Assembly (NCBI GenBank): GCA_964550175.1 | Contig: CAZJXP010000001.1 | Span: forward strand, 620,001 to 684,000 | Direction: 5' to 3' | DNA: 64,000 bases | From: DSQK01 sp964550175 | GTDB taxonomy: Archaea > Nanobdellota > Nanobdellia > Woesearchaeales > ARS49 | Shown here: positions 50,189-58,891 of the stretch, in pieces | Numbering within the stretch: the first letter of the stretch is position 1 | Layout: the number at the start of each line of letters is the position of its first letter | Program-made: the position numbers and the translations under genes | The notes under the pieces: generated by a model | What the model saw: the letters and a program-made list of their open reading frames with translations, nothing else | Databases searched by the model: none | Told to the model about the DNA's origin: nothing

Positions 50189-52495
50189 TTAAACCTTCGG
50201 AGCGTACGGTTTTCCGATACACTCGGCGAACCAGATTGCCATGCGCTTCAATCCCGCTTTGAGCTCGACTGACGGCACATAGCCCAAGTGGTTCTTGATC
50301 TTGGTAAGATCAGGGCATCGTCGCTGCGGCTCATCTTGAGGGTATTGCGCCGGATATTCCGCGAGCACGGCCTTGATGCGGTTGTCGAACACCTGGTCGA
50401 CAATCAACGTCGCAAGGTCGTTCATGTTCGTTTCGCCCGTATCGTTGCCGACATTGTAGACTTCGCCATTCCGGTTTGAGAGCAGGATTTTCATGAATCC
50501 GATGATGGAGTCGCTGATGTAGCAGAACGTCCGCGTCTGGTTGCCGCCGCCGTACACGTGGAGATCCTGGCCGTTGAACCCCTTGCTAAAGAACGACGGA
50601 ACGGCGCGATGGTCCGCCGGTGACATTCCAGGACCGTAGACGTTGAACGGACGCACGATCTTGACCGGAACTTGGTAAACCTGATGATAAGTTACGCATA
50701 GTGTTTCGCCGAGGCGCTTCGACTCGTCGTAGCAGGCGCGCGGCCCGATGCTCGACACGTGTCCGCGGTAGGTCTCAGGCGTCGGAATGTTCTTCGGGTC
50801 GGGATCGCCGTAGATTTCGCTCGAGCTGAAGTAGAGCAAGCTCTTGATGCGTTTCTCGCGCGAGAACTCAAGGATGTTCTTGACACCGACGGTCGTTCCG
50901 TCAATCGTTTCGATCGGGAATCGCTTGTAGTAAATCGGTGACGCCACGCCGGCCGCGCTGACAACGTAGTCAACCGGTTCGTGGATGCGCATCGGCACGC
51001 AAACGTCATGCATCTTGAACGTGATGTTCGGGTCGTCGATTTCTTTGACCATGTTTTTTTTCTTCGCGATGAGGAAATTATCGACTGAGATAACCTTGCA
51101 GGGCTGGTCAAGGATGTGCTTGTTCAGGAATTCCATCGCGGCCACAAAGTAGCTTCCCAGGATGCCCGAGCCGCCCGTGATAAGCAGCGACCGCCCTTCC
51201 AATTCCTTGACGGACGAGCCAAGCCCGTACGCGATGCGGTACATGTCCTGGTCGACGATTCCGCTCAATACGACCGGTTTCGGAACGGGGATGATGAAAT
51301 TCTTGATGTGCGGATACTTGTCCATGATGTTGCGCGCGTAGTTCCACGCGAGGATGAGCACGTAGTCCGGAGGCTGCGAAACCATCATTTCAGGGCCAAC
51401 AACAGGAATTCTTGTTCCGGGAGTGTACAGTCCCTGCTTCCATGCACTGTCGTCAACAATATAGTCAAGAAGCGCAGGAGTGATGCCGAAATAGTTCATC
51501 AGCGTGTTTGATTTCGCCGCCGCGCCATAACCAACGATTCGCTTGCCTTGCGCTTTCAAATCGGTGAGAATCTTCAGCAGCGCCTGCTTGTTCTGGTCAA
51601 TCTTTTTTGCGTATTCGAGGAACGTTGACGCTCGGTCAAGGTTCAATCGAGTTTCATCCAGCATGATTTGTGCGACTGACGGGTCTATCGCGCGTTTGCC
51701 GGCGTCCTTCTGCACGAACACGCGCAGCGAGCCGCCATGCGTGTCGTTCTTCTCAATATGGAACACGTTCATTCCACGGCGTCGGAACAAGTCAATGAAT
51801 GAGCGCGCTGAAAAGTAGGACAGGTGCTCGTGATACACGGTGTCAAACAGATTCTTCTCGAGCAAGTCGCCGAGGTAGTAGGACTCAATAACGAAGACAC
51901 CATCATCGGCGAGCAATTCTTTCACGCTCGAGATAAGCGTGTCCAAGTCATCGATGTGGGTGAACACGCTCGTTGCGGTGGCTAACTTCGCGTTGCCGTG
52001 CTCATTCACTATCTTTTTCGCGACTTCAGGATTGAAAAATGCCGGGATGGTCGGAATGCCGCTCTTTGTTGCTAATTCTGCTATTTTCGTCGCGGGGTCG
52101 ATGCCCATAACCCTCATTCCTTGTTCTTTGAACGGGCGTAGGAGAATGCCGTCATTGCTTCCGATGTCAACGACGAGCGAGTCTTTCGCTAACGCGAGCT
52201 TTTGGATCGCGTGCGTCGCAAGTTGCTGGAAATGTTTTACGAATGACGGTGAAGTTGAAGAAACGTAAACATAGTTTTTGTATAACACTTCGGGCGAGAT
52301 GATGTCGATGAGCTGCATGAACCCACAGTCGATGCAAAAATAGACTTCCAGCGGAAACGATTTTTCGGGCAACGCAAGCTCTTCTTTTTTCAAGAATGCG
52401 TTTGCCGGAGGGGTTGAGCCCAGAGAAAGCACCTTTTGTAAGTCATGCCCTTTGCAATTGCGGCAATATTTGTTCTGGGTGAGTTCCGGTTGCAT
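50189..52495 (-). CDS. SAM methyltransferase fused to UDP-glucuronate-decarboxylase-like epimerase
   Basis: This 768-residue fusion has two enzymes. Residues 1-415 form a zinc-binding-plus-methyltransferase module like sugar C-methyltransferases. Its N-terminal cysteines are CRNC and FCIDCGFMQL, its SAM loop is VDIGSNDG, and its GYGAAAKSNTL segment is typical of the C-terminal domain. Residues about 435-768 form an NAD-dependent epimerase with GGSGILGS, ACYDESKR (Y-x3-K) and RPFNVYGPGM, close to UDP-xylose synthases. A single polypeptide could make a branched or methylated sugar nucleotide. It is the longest gene in the glycan locus. Confidence 0.88.
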   Translation of the reverse strand: MQPELTQNKYCRNCKGHDLQKVLSLGSTPPANAFLKKEELALPEKSFPLEVYFCIDCGFMQLIDIISPEVLYKNYVYVSSTSPSFVKHFQQLATHAIQKLALAKDSLVVDIGSNDGILLRPFKEQGMRVMGIDPATKIAELATKSGIPTIPAFFNPEVAKKIVNEHGNAKLATATSVFTHIDDLDTLISSVKELLADDGVFVIESYYLGDLLEKNLFDTVYHEHLSYFSARSFIDLFRRRGMNVFHIEKNDTHGGSLRVFVQKDAGKRAIDPSVAQIMLDETRLNLDRASTFLEYAKKIDQNKQALLKILTDLKAQGKRIVGYGAAAKSNTLMNYFGITPALLDYIVDDSAWKQGLYTPGTRIPVVGPEMMVSQPPDYVLILAWNYARNIMDKYPHIKNFIIPVPKPVVLSGIVDQDMYRIAYGLGSSVKELEGRSLLITGGSGILGSYFVAAMEFLNKHILDQPCKVISVDNFLIAKKKNMVKEIDDPNITFKMHDVCVPMRIHEPVDYVVSAAGVASPIYYKRFPIETIDGTTVGVKNILEFSREKRIKSLLYFSSSEIYGDPDPKNIPTPETYRGHVSSIGPRACYDESKRLGETLCVTYHQVYQVPVKIVRPFNVYGPGMSPADHRAVPSFFSKGFNGQDLHVYGGGNQTRTFCYISDSIIGFMKILLSNRNGEVYNVGNDTGETNMNDLATLIVDQVFDNRIKAVLAEYPAQYPQDEPQRRCPDLTKIKNHLGYVPSVELKAGLKRMAIWFAECIGKPYAPKV

Positions 52496-52580
52496 TTTCA
52501 GTACGCCTTTCGGGTAGTATTTTCTGTAATTTTTTGCCCGTCTTACCCTATATAAGGGTTATGGTGCTGAAGTCACTAAT

Positions 52581-53855
52581 TTAGGCTCTTTTGTGGTCGA
52601 GAATCTCTATGTAGCAGGATGTAAGATTATTGGCGATTTGCGGGGGAGAAAACTCGCGCAAAATTTTCGTTTTGCAAGCAACACCCATCGTGTGGGCGAG
52701 TCTCGTATTATCAAGGATTTCACTTATTTTCGTTGTGAGTTCGTTGTCATCCGTCAAACTCACCAAGAACCCGTTTTTTCCGTGTTCGATGATGTCCGGG
52801 TTGCCGCCGCTGTTTGTCGCTATGATTGGCACACCGTACGAGCAGGCTTCCAACAGCATCCGGCCAAGGCTTTCATAGAATGAGCCTACCATCAGGACAA
52901 TGTCCGCAATGGAATAGAATTCGCCGACCTTATCATTTTCGACAAAACCCGTGAAATGCACGCGGTCGGATACTTTGCGCTCTTGCGCAAGCGCTTTGAG
53001 TGCGTCAACATGATCTCCGCGACCGACAATCACCAAATGGGTTTTCTTGAGGTTAGACAATACATTAATGATGCGCTGCACCCCCTTGCTTTCAGTTATG
53101 CGGCCGACAAATAAAAGCAATTTGTCGCCTTTTGGAATTCCGAGTTCCTCTTTTTGAGCCGTTATTTTTTGAGCGGAAGATCTCTCGTGCACATCGATGG
53201 GGTTATGCACGATACGCAATCGGTTGTAGCCAAGAGCTTGCAGTCGTTGCTGGATGTCCTTGCTCACGGGCAGCAAGAGGTTTGCTTGTCTCGCCGCTTT
53301 CGTAAACACGTGCATGTGCAGATAACTGTACATCCAGTACACGAATGCCTGGACTTTGTTCAGTGGACTGCCTTTGCCCCACATGAGCATCGTTTCGCGG
53401 AATCTTTGCCAGCCATGGCAGCCGAAGCAGTTCTCGCCACGAGAGTCGTTGCCCTGCATTGTGAAACAGAACAGGTTTGGACCATTGATGGTCGCGACGA
53501 ACGGGATGCCCGTCGTGCGCGAAACAGCCGCGATGCTCGGCACGCTTTCGCCGTTCAATGCGTGAATGACGTCCGGACGAAATTCTTTGAGAAAGTTCAG
53601 CGTCTGGAGTTTCATTTCCCGATACATCCATTCGAGATTCGAAAATCGCGGGAAGTATTTTAGCACACGGATAGGGAGTTTGGTGATCCGCACATTGTCA
53701 AGCGTGACGTCCGTCCGTTTTTCGCTTGTCGAGAACGTCAGCACGCGCACGTCGTGCTTCGCTTTCACGAGCGCCTGCGCGATATGATGCGCGCTGATCT
53801 GCCCGCCGCCGATTACCTCAGGATAGTACCGCCGAGAAACGATAAGAATCTTCAT
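52581..53855 (-). CDS. GT4-family glycosyltransferase
   Basis: The 424-residue GT-B protein has RRYYPEVIGGGQISAHHIA at the N-terminus. The C-terminal donor site includes FVGRITESKGVQRI and VMVGSFYESLGRMLLEACSYGVPI (E-x7-E). An internal cysteine-rich segment (LFCFTMQGNDSRGENCFGCHGW) may bind a metal, as in some GT4 subgroups. It overlaps the upstream GT9 gene by ATGA in an operon that starts at the SDR gene at 57664. The acceptor is unknown. Confidence 0.9.
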   Translation of the reverse strand: MKILIVSRRYYPEVIGGGQISAHHIAQALVKAKHDVRVLTFSTSEKRTDVTLDNVRITKLPIRVLKYFPRFSNLEWMYREMKLQTLNFLKEFRPDVIHALNGESVPSIAAVSRTTGIPFVATINGPNLFCFTMQGNDSRGENCFGCHGWQRFRETMLMWGKGSPLNKVQAFVYWMYSYLHMHVFTKAARQANLLLPVSKDIQQRLQALGYNRLRIVHNPIDVHERSSAQKITAQKEELGIPKGDKLLLFVGRITESKGVQRIINVLSNLKKTHLVIVGRGDHVDALKALAQERKVSDRVHFTGFVENDKVGEFYSIADIVLMVGSFYESLGRMLLEACSYGVPIIATNSGGNPDIIEHGKNGFLVSLTDDNELTTKISEILDNTRLAHTMGVACKTKILREFSPPQIANNLTSCYIEILDHKRA

Positions 53856-54952
53856 TTGAGGGCTTTCTTCAGCGAGGCCTTGACTTGCGCGACGGTTATC
53901 TTTCCCATGCGGCGGATGCCTTCCTCAACATCATTGCCGGAAAGCGCGGGATTCTCTTTGTAGACAGGACCTTCGATTCTGATGGAGCCGCCCGGACCGC
54001 GCGGTTCGCTGTTCGACGCGACGCCGATGCCGTGGATCATCGCGGACGGCGTTCCGACTGCGCTTGCGAGGTGCATGATGCCTGAGCTGTTGCCCAACGC
54101 GAGCTTGCAGCGCTGCAAAAGCGCGGAAACATTTTCGATGTGTTCGCCTAGGACTCGGATGGCTCTTCCTTCTGCGGCCGCAGCGACGATATCATTGATA
54201 GGTTTCTCTTCTTGCGTGCCGAACAACAGAATTTTTGCGTTGTAGTCCTTGACGAGCCAAGCGGCGACTTCGGCATAACGATCCGCGGGCCACTGCTTGT
54301 TGATCCACTTTGCGCCGGCTTGGAACGCGATGAGCAAATCAGTTTTCTTCACGCCGGCTTTCTTGAGGTACGCGTCAGCCCAGACTTTCGCATCGTCCGT
54401 TACTATTTTCTTGACAAACGAATCTTCTTTTCGAATGGGAACATCTACGCAACGCACTAAGTCGAAAACGGTCTCGATGAAATGTCGTTTGTAATCCCCG
54501 GTCGCGTACGCGTCTTTCCAATCAACTTTGTGCGTGAGCGCCCAGGAGAACCTGCTTCCCTTGTAGGTGTAGCCGATTCGACACGGCACGCCCGCGAGCC
54601 AAGGAATCAATTGAGAGGGAGCGAAGTTCGGCTGCACAACGATACAGACGTCGGCTTTTACCTCTCGCAAGAGGCGCACGCATCGGCGCATGAGGCTGAG
54701 ATATCGGAACGCTTTTCCGAACCGTCCGGTTTTCGCACCGATGTCCGCCAGTTCGGGAATCGGAACGAGAAGATCTGGAAGTCCATTTAGCAACGGAGCG
54801 TTCTGCGGCGAGGCCGTGCAGATGACTCTTGCCTGCGGTGAATTGCGCTTGAGAATCTGGATGAGCGGGCTCATCATGAGCGTGTCGCCCACGGTGTTCG
54901 CGATGAGGTTCAGGATTACTATGTTTTTGACTTCTTTCCAGGGCGGGTTCAT
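53852..54952 (-). CDS. GT9 heptosyltransferase-like enzyme
   Basis: The 366-residue protein has an N-terminal NLIANTVGDTLMMSPLIQILKRNSPQ of the GT9 (WaaF/WaaC) type. Mid-protein PQNAPLLNG and C-terminal FQAGAKWINKQWPADRYAEVAAWL and NSSGIMHLASAVGTPS also match, the last being the donor-binding D/N-S-G-x-x-H-L-A block. GT9 enzymes use ADP- or GDP-activated heptose-like donors. That matches the RfaE-like kinase and nucleotidyltransferase genes at 57806 and 62125, suggesting a heptose-type sugar in this archaeon's glycan. Confidence 0.87.
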   Translation of the reverse strand: MNPPWKEVKNIVILNLIANTVGDTLMMSPLIQILKRNSPQARVICTASPQNAPLLNGLPDLLVPIPELADIGAKTGRFGKAFRYLSLMRRCVRLLREVKADVCIVVQPNFAPSQLIPWLAGVPCRIGYTYKGSRFSWALTHKVDWKDAYATGDYKRHFIETVFDLVRCVDVPIRKEDSFVKKIVTDDAKVWADAYLKKAGVKKTDLLIAFQAGAKWINKQWPADRYAEVAAWLVKDYNAKILLFGTQEEKPINDIVAAAAEGRAIRVLGEHIENVSALLQRCKLALGNSSGIMHLASAVGTPSAMIHGIGVASNSEPRGPGGSIRIEGPVYKENPALSGNDVEEGIRRMGKITVAQVKASLKKALK

Positions 54953-54977
54953 GAAGAACAGGCAGAAATGGGCTTTT

Positions 54978-55634
54978 TTAAGCCTTGCGAATCCAATGGC
55001 TGTGTTTTGATTCCAAATCGGCCAGTGTCAGTGTGCTAGTGTCTGAAACAACGAGATCTGCCTTCAACGGCTGTCCGCGTCCGGAAAATCCGACGCAGAA
55101 CATGCCGGCGGCCTTCGCGGCGTCCAATCCTGTCTGCGAGTCCTCGATCGCGACGCACTGCTTCGGGTCGACCTTGAGCAGTTTCGCGGCGTGGAGATAG
55201 ATCGCGGGATCCGGCTTGTCCTTTAGGCCGTCATCGAATCCGGAAACTGAGGCGTTCACTCGCTTTCCGATGCCGAGCCTGTTCAACGTGCCCACAATCA
55301 TTTCTCGGCTCGCTGACGAAGCCACGCCCACAGGCAATTTTGGCGGAAGCGAGTTCAGAAACTTAATTGTTGACGGGATGATGGGGACCGTGTGGCGGCG
55401 TTCGTGATAATACGACTCGCGCATATCCATGACTTCGGCCACGGTCTTATTCAACTTGAATTTCTTTACGGCATCGGCAGCGATGACCAATCCAGGGATT
55501 CCGATGCGTTCGATGTAGAACGTGTCGCCGCCCGGCACGCCGAACTGGTCAAGCGTGTATTTCCAGGCTTCAATTTTAACAGGTTCAGAATCAACCAATA
55601 CCCCGTCCAAATCGAAAATAATGGCCTGTATCAT
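54978..55634 (-). CDS. HAD phosphatase (phosphoglucomutase/phosphatase-like)
   Basis: The 218-residue protein starts at MIQAII. Motif I is DLDGVLVDSEP, motif II VASSAS, motif III KDKPDP and motif IV EDSQTGLDAAKAAG. A helical cap and a nearby Lys suggest a beta-phosphoglucomutase or sugar-phosphate phosphatase. In the heptose-like locus it could fill the role of GmhB-type phosphatases by analogy only. It starts four bases before the radical SAM stop in the same operon. Confidence 0.87.
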   Translation of the reverse strand: MIQAIIFDLDGVLVDSEPVKIEAWKYTLDQFGVPGGDTFYIERIGIPGLVIAADAVKKFKLNKTVAEVMDMRESYYHERRHTVPIIPSTIKFLNSLPPKLPVGVASSASREMIVGTLNRLGIGKRVNASVSGFDDGLKDKPDPAIYLHAAKLLKVDPKQCVAIEDSQTGLDAAKAAGMFCVGFSGRGQPLKADLVVSDTSTLTLADLESKHSHWIRKA

Positions 55635-55638
55635 AGCA

Positions 55639-56976
55639 TTATGGGAAGTTGACGACGTGCGGGTCAAGCGCAGCCTTTATTTCTTGTCGGACGGCCTCAG
55701 GATTCGCGCCGGGATTGATGGCAGAAAGAATACGCATCGTTTCAGGATCTTTTTCGACAAGCAATGCGTTCACGAGCGTCGGGAAATTGACATCTTTCGG
55801 GTCAACTGCGGCCAAGAGTCGATGATAAAAGATATTTTTCGCGTCGTTTGCGCATTCGTGCTTGCAGTTGTCTTGACAATTGAAGTCTCGCATGATTTTT
55901 GCGGCTTCATCCGAAAACCACAAATCGCTAAACTTTCGAGTTATGATATCACCGAGCTTTCCCGTATCCGAGTCATTTTTGTTGTGGCAGAAAAAAACGG
56001 CTTGGCCCGCTCCAATCGTTGGGACGGTTTGCATAATTAGGCAATGTTTGTACACGCGGTGCTCAAGCGCGGCTCCGTCGAACGATTTTTTGTATGAGTC
56101 TCCAATTTTGAAATGATCATCCTCGAGTTCGGCTTTCGCGCGAGCAATTTGTTCCAGCGCTTGGTCTTTGATGTTTGCGTGGAGCTGCGCCATAGGAACG
56201 AAGGTGGTGTATACTGGAGAGAAGCGCACGTTCTCGATTCCCCACTCCTTGAATAGTCGAGCGCTCTCGAATATTTTGTCATAACTCGCATGACTCACGA
56301 CATAATTTGCGCCGAAGTCGCATCCTTTAGGTTTTATCTTCGCAAATCCCTGAATGTTTCTGACACGTTGCACAAAATCCTCAGCTGGGCGGCGACGAAT
56401 TTTAAAGAACGTTTCCGGATCGCTGTAATCAATCGAAAGACGTACCCAATGCGCCTGACTGAGCAGTTCTGCCTTTTCTGAGCGTAATTGAGAACCATTG
56501 GTAATAATGGATAGTTGGATGCCGTAATCTAATGTTTTTTTTAACGCGTCCTTGATGTGGGCATAAATCAATGGCTCGCCACCGCCTGAATAGGTGACTC
56601 CTTTTACGCCAATTGCCTTGAAATCATCAAGAATTTCATGCATCTTTTCTTTTGGCCAGGCGGCGCGATGCTCCATCGCATGACGCATGCCCGAAGTCGC
56701 GCTTTCCGACGTGCAGTACGTGCATCCATCATCGCACACGTTCGTGGGCTTGATGCGCACGTAAGGAGGGGCGGTAACTGCGCGATAGTCTCCGTTCATT
56801 TGCGCCGCAAACGACTGGAGTTTTTCGGGATGTCCGAAAATCTTTAAATTAGAATATTTTCCACCAAGACCTTGGTTTAAATCAAGTTCTGAAGGGGGCT
56901 GTTTCGGGGTTGTATCTCGTGGGAATGGTCCGTCGGGAACCTGCGGAGGCTCGTAGGTAACGTTAGTTTTACCCAT
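55639..56976 (-). CDS. Radical SAM protein with C-terminal cysteine cluster
   Basis: The 445-residue protein starts at MGKTNV and overlaps the SDR end by eight bases. The cluster motif is CDDGCTYC (C-x3-C-x2-C). A GGGEP-type segment (SGGGEPLIY) and other barrel motifs are present. C-terminal Cys residues (FFCHNK, FNCQDNCKHECAND) could hold an auxiliary SPASM-type cluster. A long N-terminal extension (about 1-75) is Pro-rich. SPASM enzymes modify peptides, sugars or other substrates. In this sugar operon it may carry out a deoxygenation, epimerisation or coupling step. Confidence 0.87.
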   Translation of the reverse strand: MGKTNVTYEPPQVPDGPFPRDTTPKQPPSELDLNQGLGGKYSNLKIFGHPEKLQSFAAQMNGDYRAVTAPPYVRIKPTNVCDDGCTYCTSESATSGMRHAMEHRAAWPKEKMHEILDDFKAIGVKGVTYSGGGEPLIYAHIKDALKKTLDYGIQLSIITNGSQLRSEKAELLSQAHWVRLSIDYSDPETFFKIRRRPAEDFVQRVRNIQGFAKIKPKGCDFGANYVVSHASYDKIFESARLFKEWGIENVRFSPVYTTFVPMAQLHANIKDQALEQIARAKAELEDDHFKIGDSYKKSFDGAALEHRVYKHCLIMQTVPTIGAGQAVFFCHNKNDSDTGKLGDIITRKFSDLWFSDEAAKIMRDFNCQDNCKHECANDAKNIFYHRLLAAVDPKDVNFPTLVNALLVEKDPETMRILSAINPGANPEAVRQEIKAALDPHVVNFP

Positions 56977-57664
56977 AGTTCCGCCTTTCGATGTCAAGCT
57001 CGCTAACGTATTCGCTCGTGTGCTCATCGCACACGGCATGAATGATGGTCTTTGCAACCTCTTCTGGCTTCATGAAATACGGGAAGTTTTTTCGTTCCTT
57101 TGTCATGTCCGTTTGAATTGCGTTCGGATAGATGTCGATGATTCTGATTCCTTTCTTTGCGACTTCGCCTTTAACTGCGGTAGAAAATCCACGCAGGGCG
57201 TATTTGCTTGCCGCATACGCGCTTTCGCGCGCTGAGCCTTGCTTTCCCGCGACTGAGTTGATGTTGACAATGGTGCCACTGCCACGTTCGGTGAAAATCG
57301 GGATGACTTTTTTCATGAGCAAAGCTGGTGCGAAGAAATTGATTTCTATGACGTCGCGAAGTTCTTTTTCAGTCAGGTCAGAAATATCCTTTTGCAGGCA
57401 GACGCCGGCGTTATTCACCAGCGTATCGATGTTGTCTTTTCCGATGCGATACGCAAGAAGGTCCAATGTTTCTGTTTTTGATAATTCTCCTGTGATGTAT
57501 GAAACTGAGTTGGATGAATAGTTCTGAAGCGTTTTTTGCGTTTTTTTCAACGCGGCAAGGTCTCTTCCATGAAGAAGCACATCATACCCTTTGTTCACAA
57601 ATTGAAATGCAAGACATTCACCAAGCCCTTTGCTTGAGCCGGTAATCAAAACACTCTTATACAT
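56969..57664 (-). CDS. Short-chain dehydrogenase/reductase
   Basis: The 231-residue SDR starts at MYKSVL. The NAD(P)-binding loop is TGSSKGLGE, then NNAG (VNNAGVC) and the catalytic YAASK with its Ser upstream in NINSVAG. The active site is complete. The long open frame to 57823 is rejected because this start and the divergent promoter lie between it and the rfaE-like gene. It leads an operon of SDR, radical SAM, HAD, GT9 and GT4 genes. Its substrate is probably a sugar or sugar-nucleotide intermediate. Confidence 0.9.
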   Translation of the reverse strand: MYKSVLITGSSKGLGECLAFQFVNKGYDVLLHGRDLAALKKTQKTLQNYSSNSVSYITGELSKTETLDLLAYRIGKDNIDTLVNNAGVCLQKDISDLTEKELRDVIEINFFAPALLMKKVIPIFTERGSGTIVNINSVAGKQGSARESAYAASKYALRGFSTAVKGEVAKKGIRIIDIYPNAIQTDMTKERKNFPYFMKPEEVAKTIIHAVCDEHTSEYVSELDIERRNYG

Positions 57665-57703
57665 AACAAATTGGCTGTATGCACGGCTATTTGAAGTCAA
57701 ACC

Positions 57704-57717
57704 ATAGTTGAAACTAT
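57704..57717. promoter_or_regulatory. Palindromic element in divergent promoter region
   Basis: ATAGTT-GA-AACTAT, a perfect 6-base inverted repeat with a two-base centre, lies in the 141-base gap between the divergent SDR operon and the RfaE1-like gene. More A/T-rich partial symmetry follows. It could be an operator, but A/T-rich palindromes of this size arise readily by chance. Confidence 0.3.
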
Positions 57718-57805
57718 ATGATTCAATAGTATATATTACTGAATTCATGTCGCGCATAGACGACTGAACCGCAAGCTTTTTATCCTCTCCAAAGCGGCCA
57801 TTTTT

Positions 57806-58822
57806 ATGCACCAGACCATCCAAACGCTTGCAAAAGCGGCTCCGAGCTATCGTGTCGCCGTCATCGGCGACGCCATGATCGATGAGAACATCGAAGGCCC
57901 GGTGCTTCGCATCAGCCCGGAAGCTCCCGTTCCACTATTGCACAAAGGCGTGCGAAAGGCGTTGCCCGGAGGGGCGGCGAACGTTGCGTCCTGTATCGCG
58001 GCATTAGGAACTCAGTGCGCGCTCATCGGATTGGTCGGCAACGACGCCTCTGCGCAGGAATTGCGCATGACTTTGCAGCAATTGTATCCGCACAATTTCA
58101 TCGATCGACTCGTTTCTGACAGTTCGCGTCACACGACCGTGAAGACACGATTCTGGGGCACCGGATTCGGCGCAAAACATTTGCTCCTTCGAGTTGACTC
58201 AGAATCTCCGCCGGTGTCTACTGGCCGCGAAAAAGAAGAAATCATCCGCAGCGTCAAAGACCTGCGACCGAAAGAAAACGGGCAGGGCTATGACTTCATC
58301 GCGATTTCTGATTACGCAAAAGGAGTTATCGATGTCGATGTGCTTAACACTGTCATCAAATTAGGCATCCCGGTCATCGTCGCGCCGAAGCCCGTGAACA
58401 ACTCGTACAACCACCTGAAAGGAAGCATCAAAGGGCTCCACACTTTGATTCCGAACCTCGCCGAAGCGAAAGCCCTTGCGAAACTCTACGGCTGCCAATC
58501 CGAGGAACTCACGGAAATCGCGAAAACCCTCCAAGCAGAATTCAACTCGCGCATTGTCATCACGTTAGGAAAAGATGGTATTTATGCGCGGGACATCGAT
58601 GGAACCTCGTATCATGACAGCACGAAAGCGCGGGACGTTTACGACGTTACCGGCGCAGGAGATGCCGTGTTGGCGGCGTATACGGTTGCCTCGTGCGCGA
58701 AACTTTCATTGCGAGACGCGATCCACATCGCGAACTTGGCAGCCGGCGTAAAGGTTGGCAAAGTGGGCGTTGCGACTGTCACAATGCAGGAACTGCTGCA
58801 GTCTGTCGAATCTTCGCGCTGA
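57806..58822 (+). CDS. RfaE domain I-like (heptose-phosphate) PfkB kinase
   Basis: The 338-residue ribokinase-fold enzyme has GDAMIDENIEGPVLRISPEAPVPLL near its start, almost the D-glycero-manno-heptose-7-phosphate kinase fingerprint. It continues with PGGAANVASCIAALG, and the anion hole with catalytic Asp in DVTGAGDAVLAAY. It would phosphorylate the anomeric carbon of a heptose-like sugar phosphate using ATP. A TATA-like GCTTTTTATCC lies about 22-32 bases upstream. The matching nucleotidyltransferase is a separate gene at 62125 in a different operon. Confidence 0.88.
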   Translation: MHQTIQTLAKAAPSYRVAVIGDAMIDENIEGPVLRISPEAPVPLLHKGVRKALPGGAANVASCIAALGTQCALIGLVGNDASAQELRMTLQQLYPHNFIDRLVSDSSRHTTVKTRFWGTGFGAKHLLLRVDSESPPVSTGREKEEIIRSVKDLRPKENGQGYDFIAISDYAKGVIDVDVLNTVIKLGIPVIVAPKPVNNSYNHLKGSIKGLHTLIPNLAEAKALAKLYGCQSEELTEIAKTLQAEFNSRIVITLGKDGIYARDIDGTSYHDSTKARDVYDVTGAGDAVLAAYTVASCAKLSLRDAIHIANLAAGVKVGKVGVATVTMQELLQSVESSR

Positions 58823-58891
58823 TTACACTCAAAGACACGAATGTTTAAATAGAAATAGCAGGGTTTTAAGACGGGAGTTGGGGTTTAGATC

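Noticed and set aside
53154..53663. 169-residue plus-strand frame
   Set aside because: It is antisense to a complete GT4 gene with a recognisable donor site.
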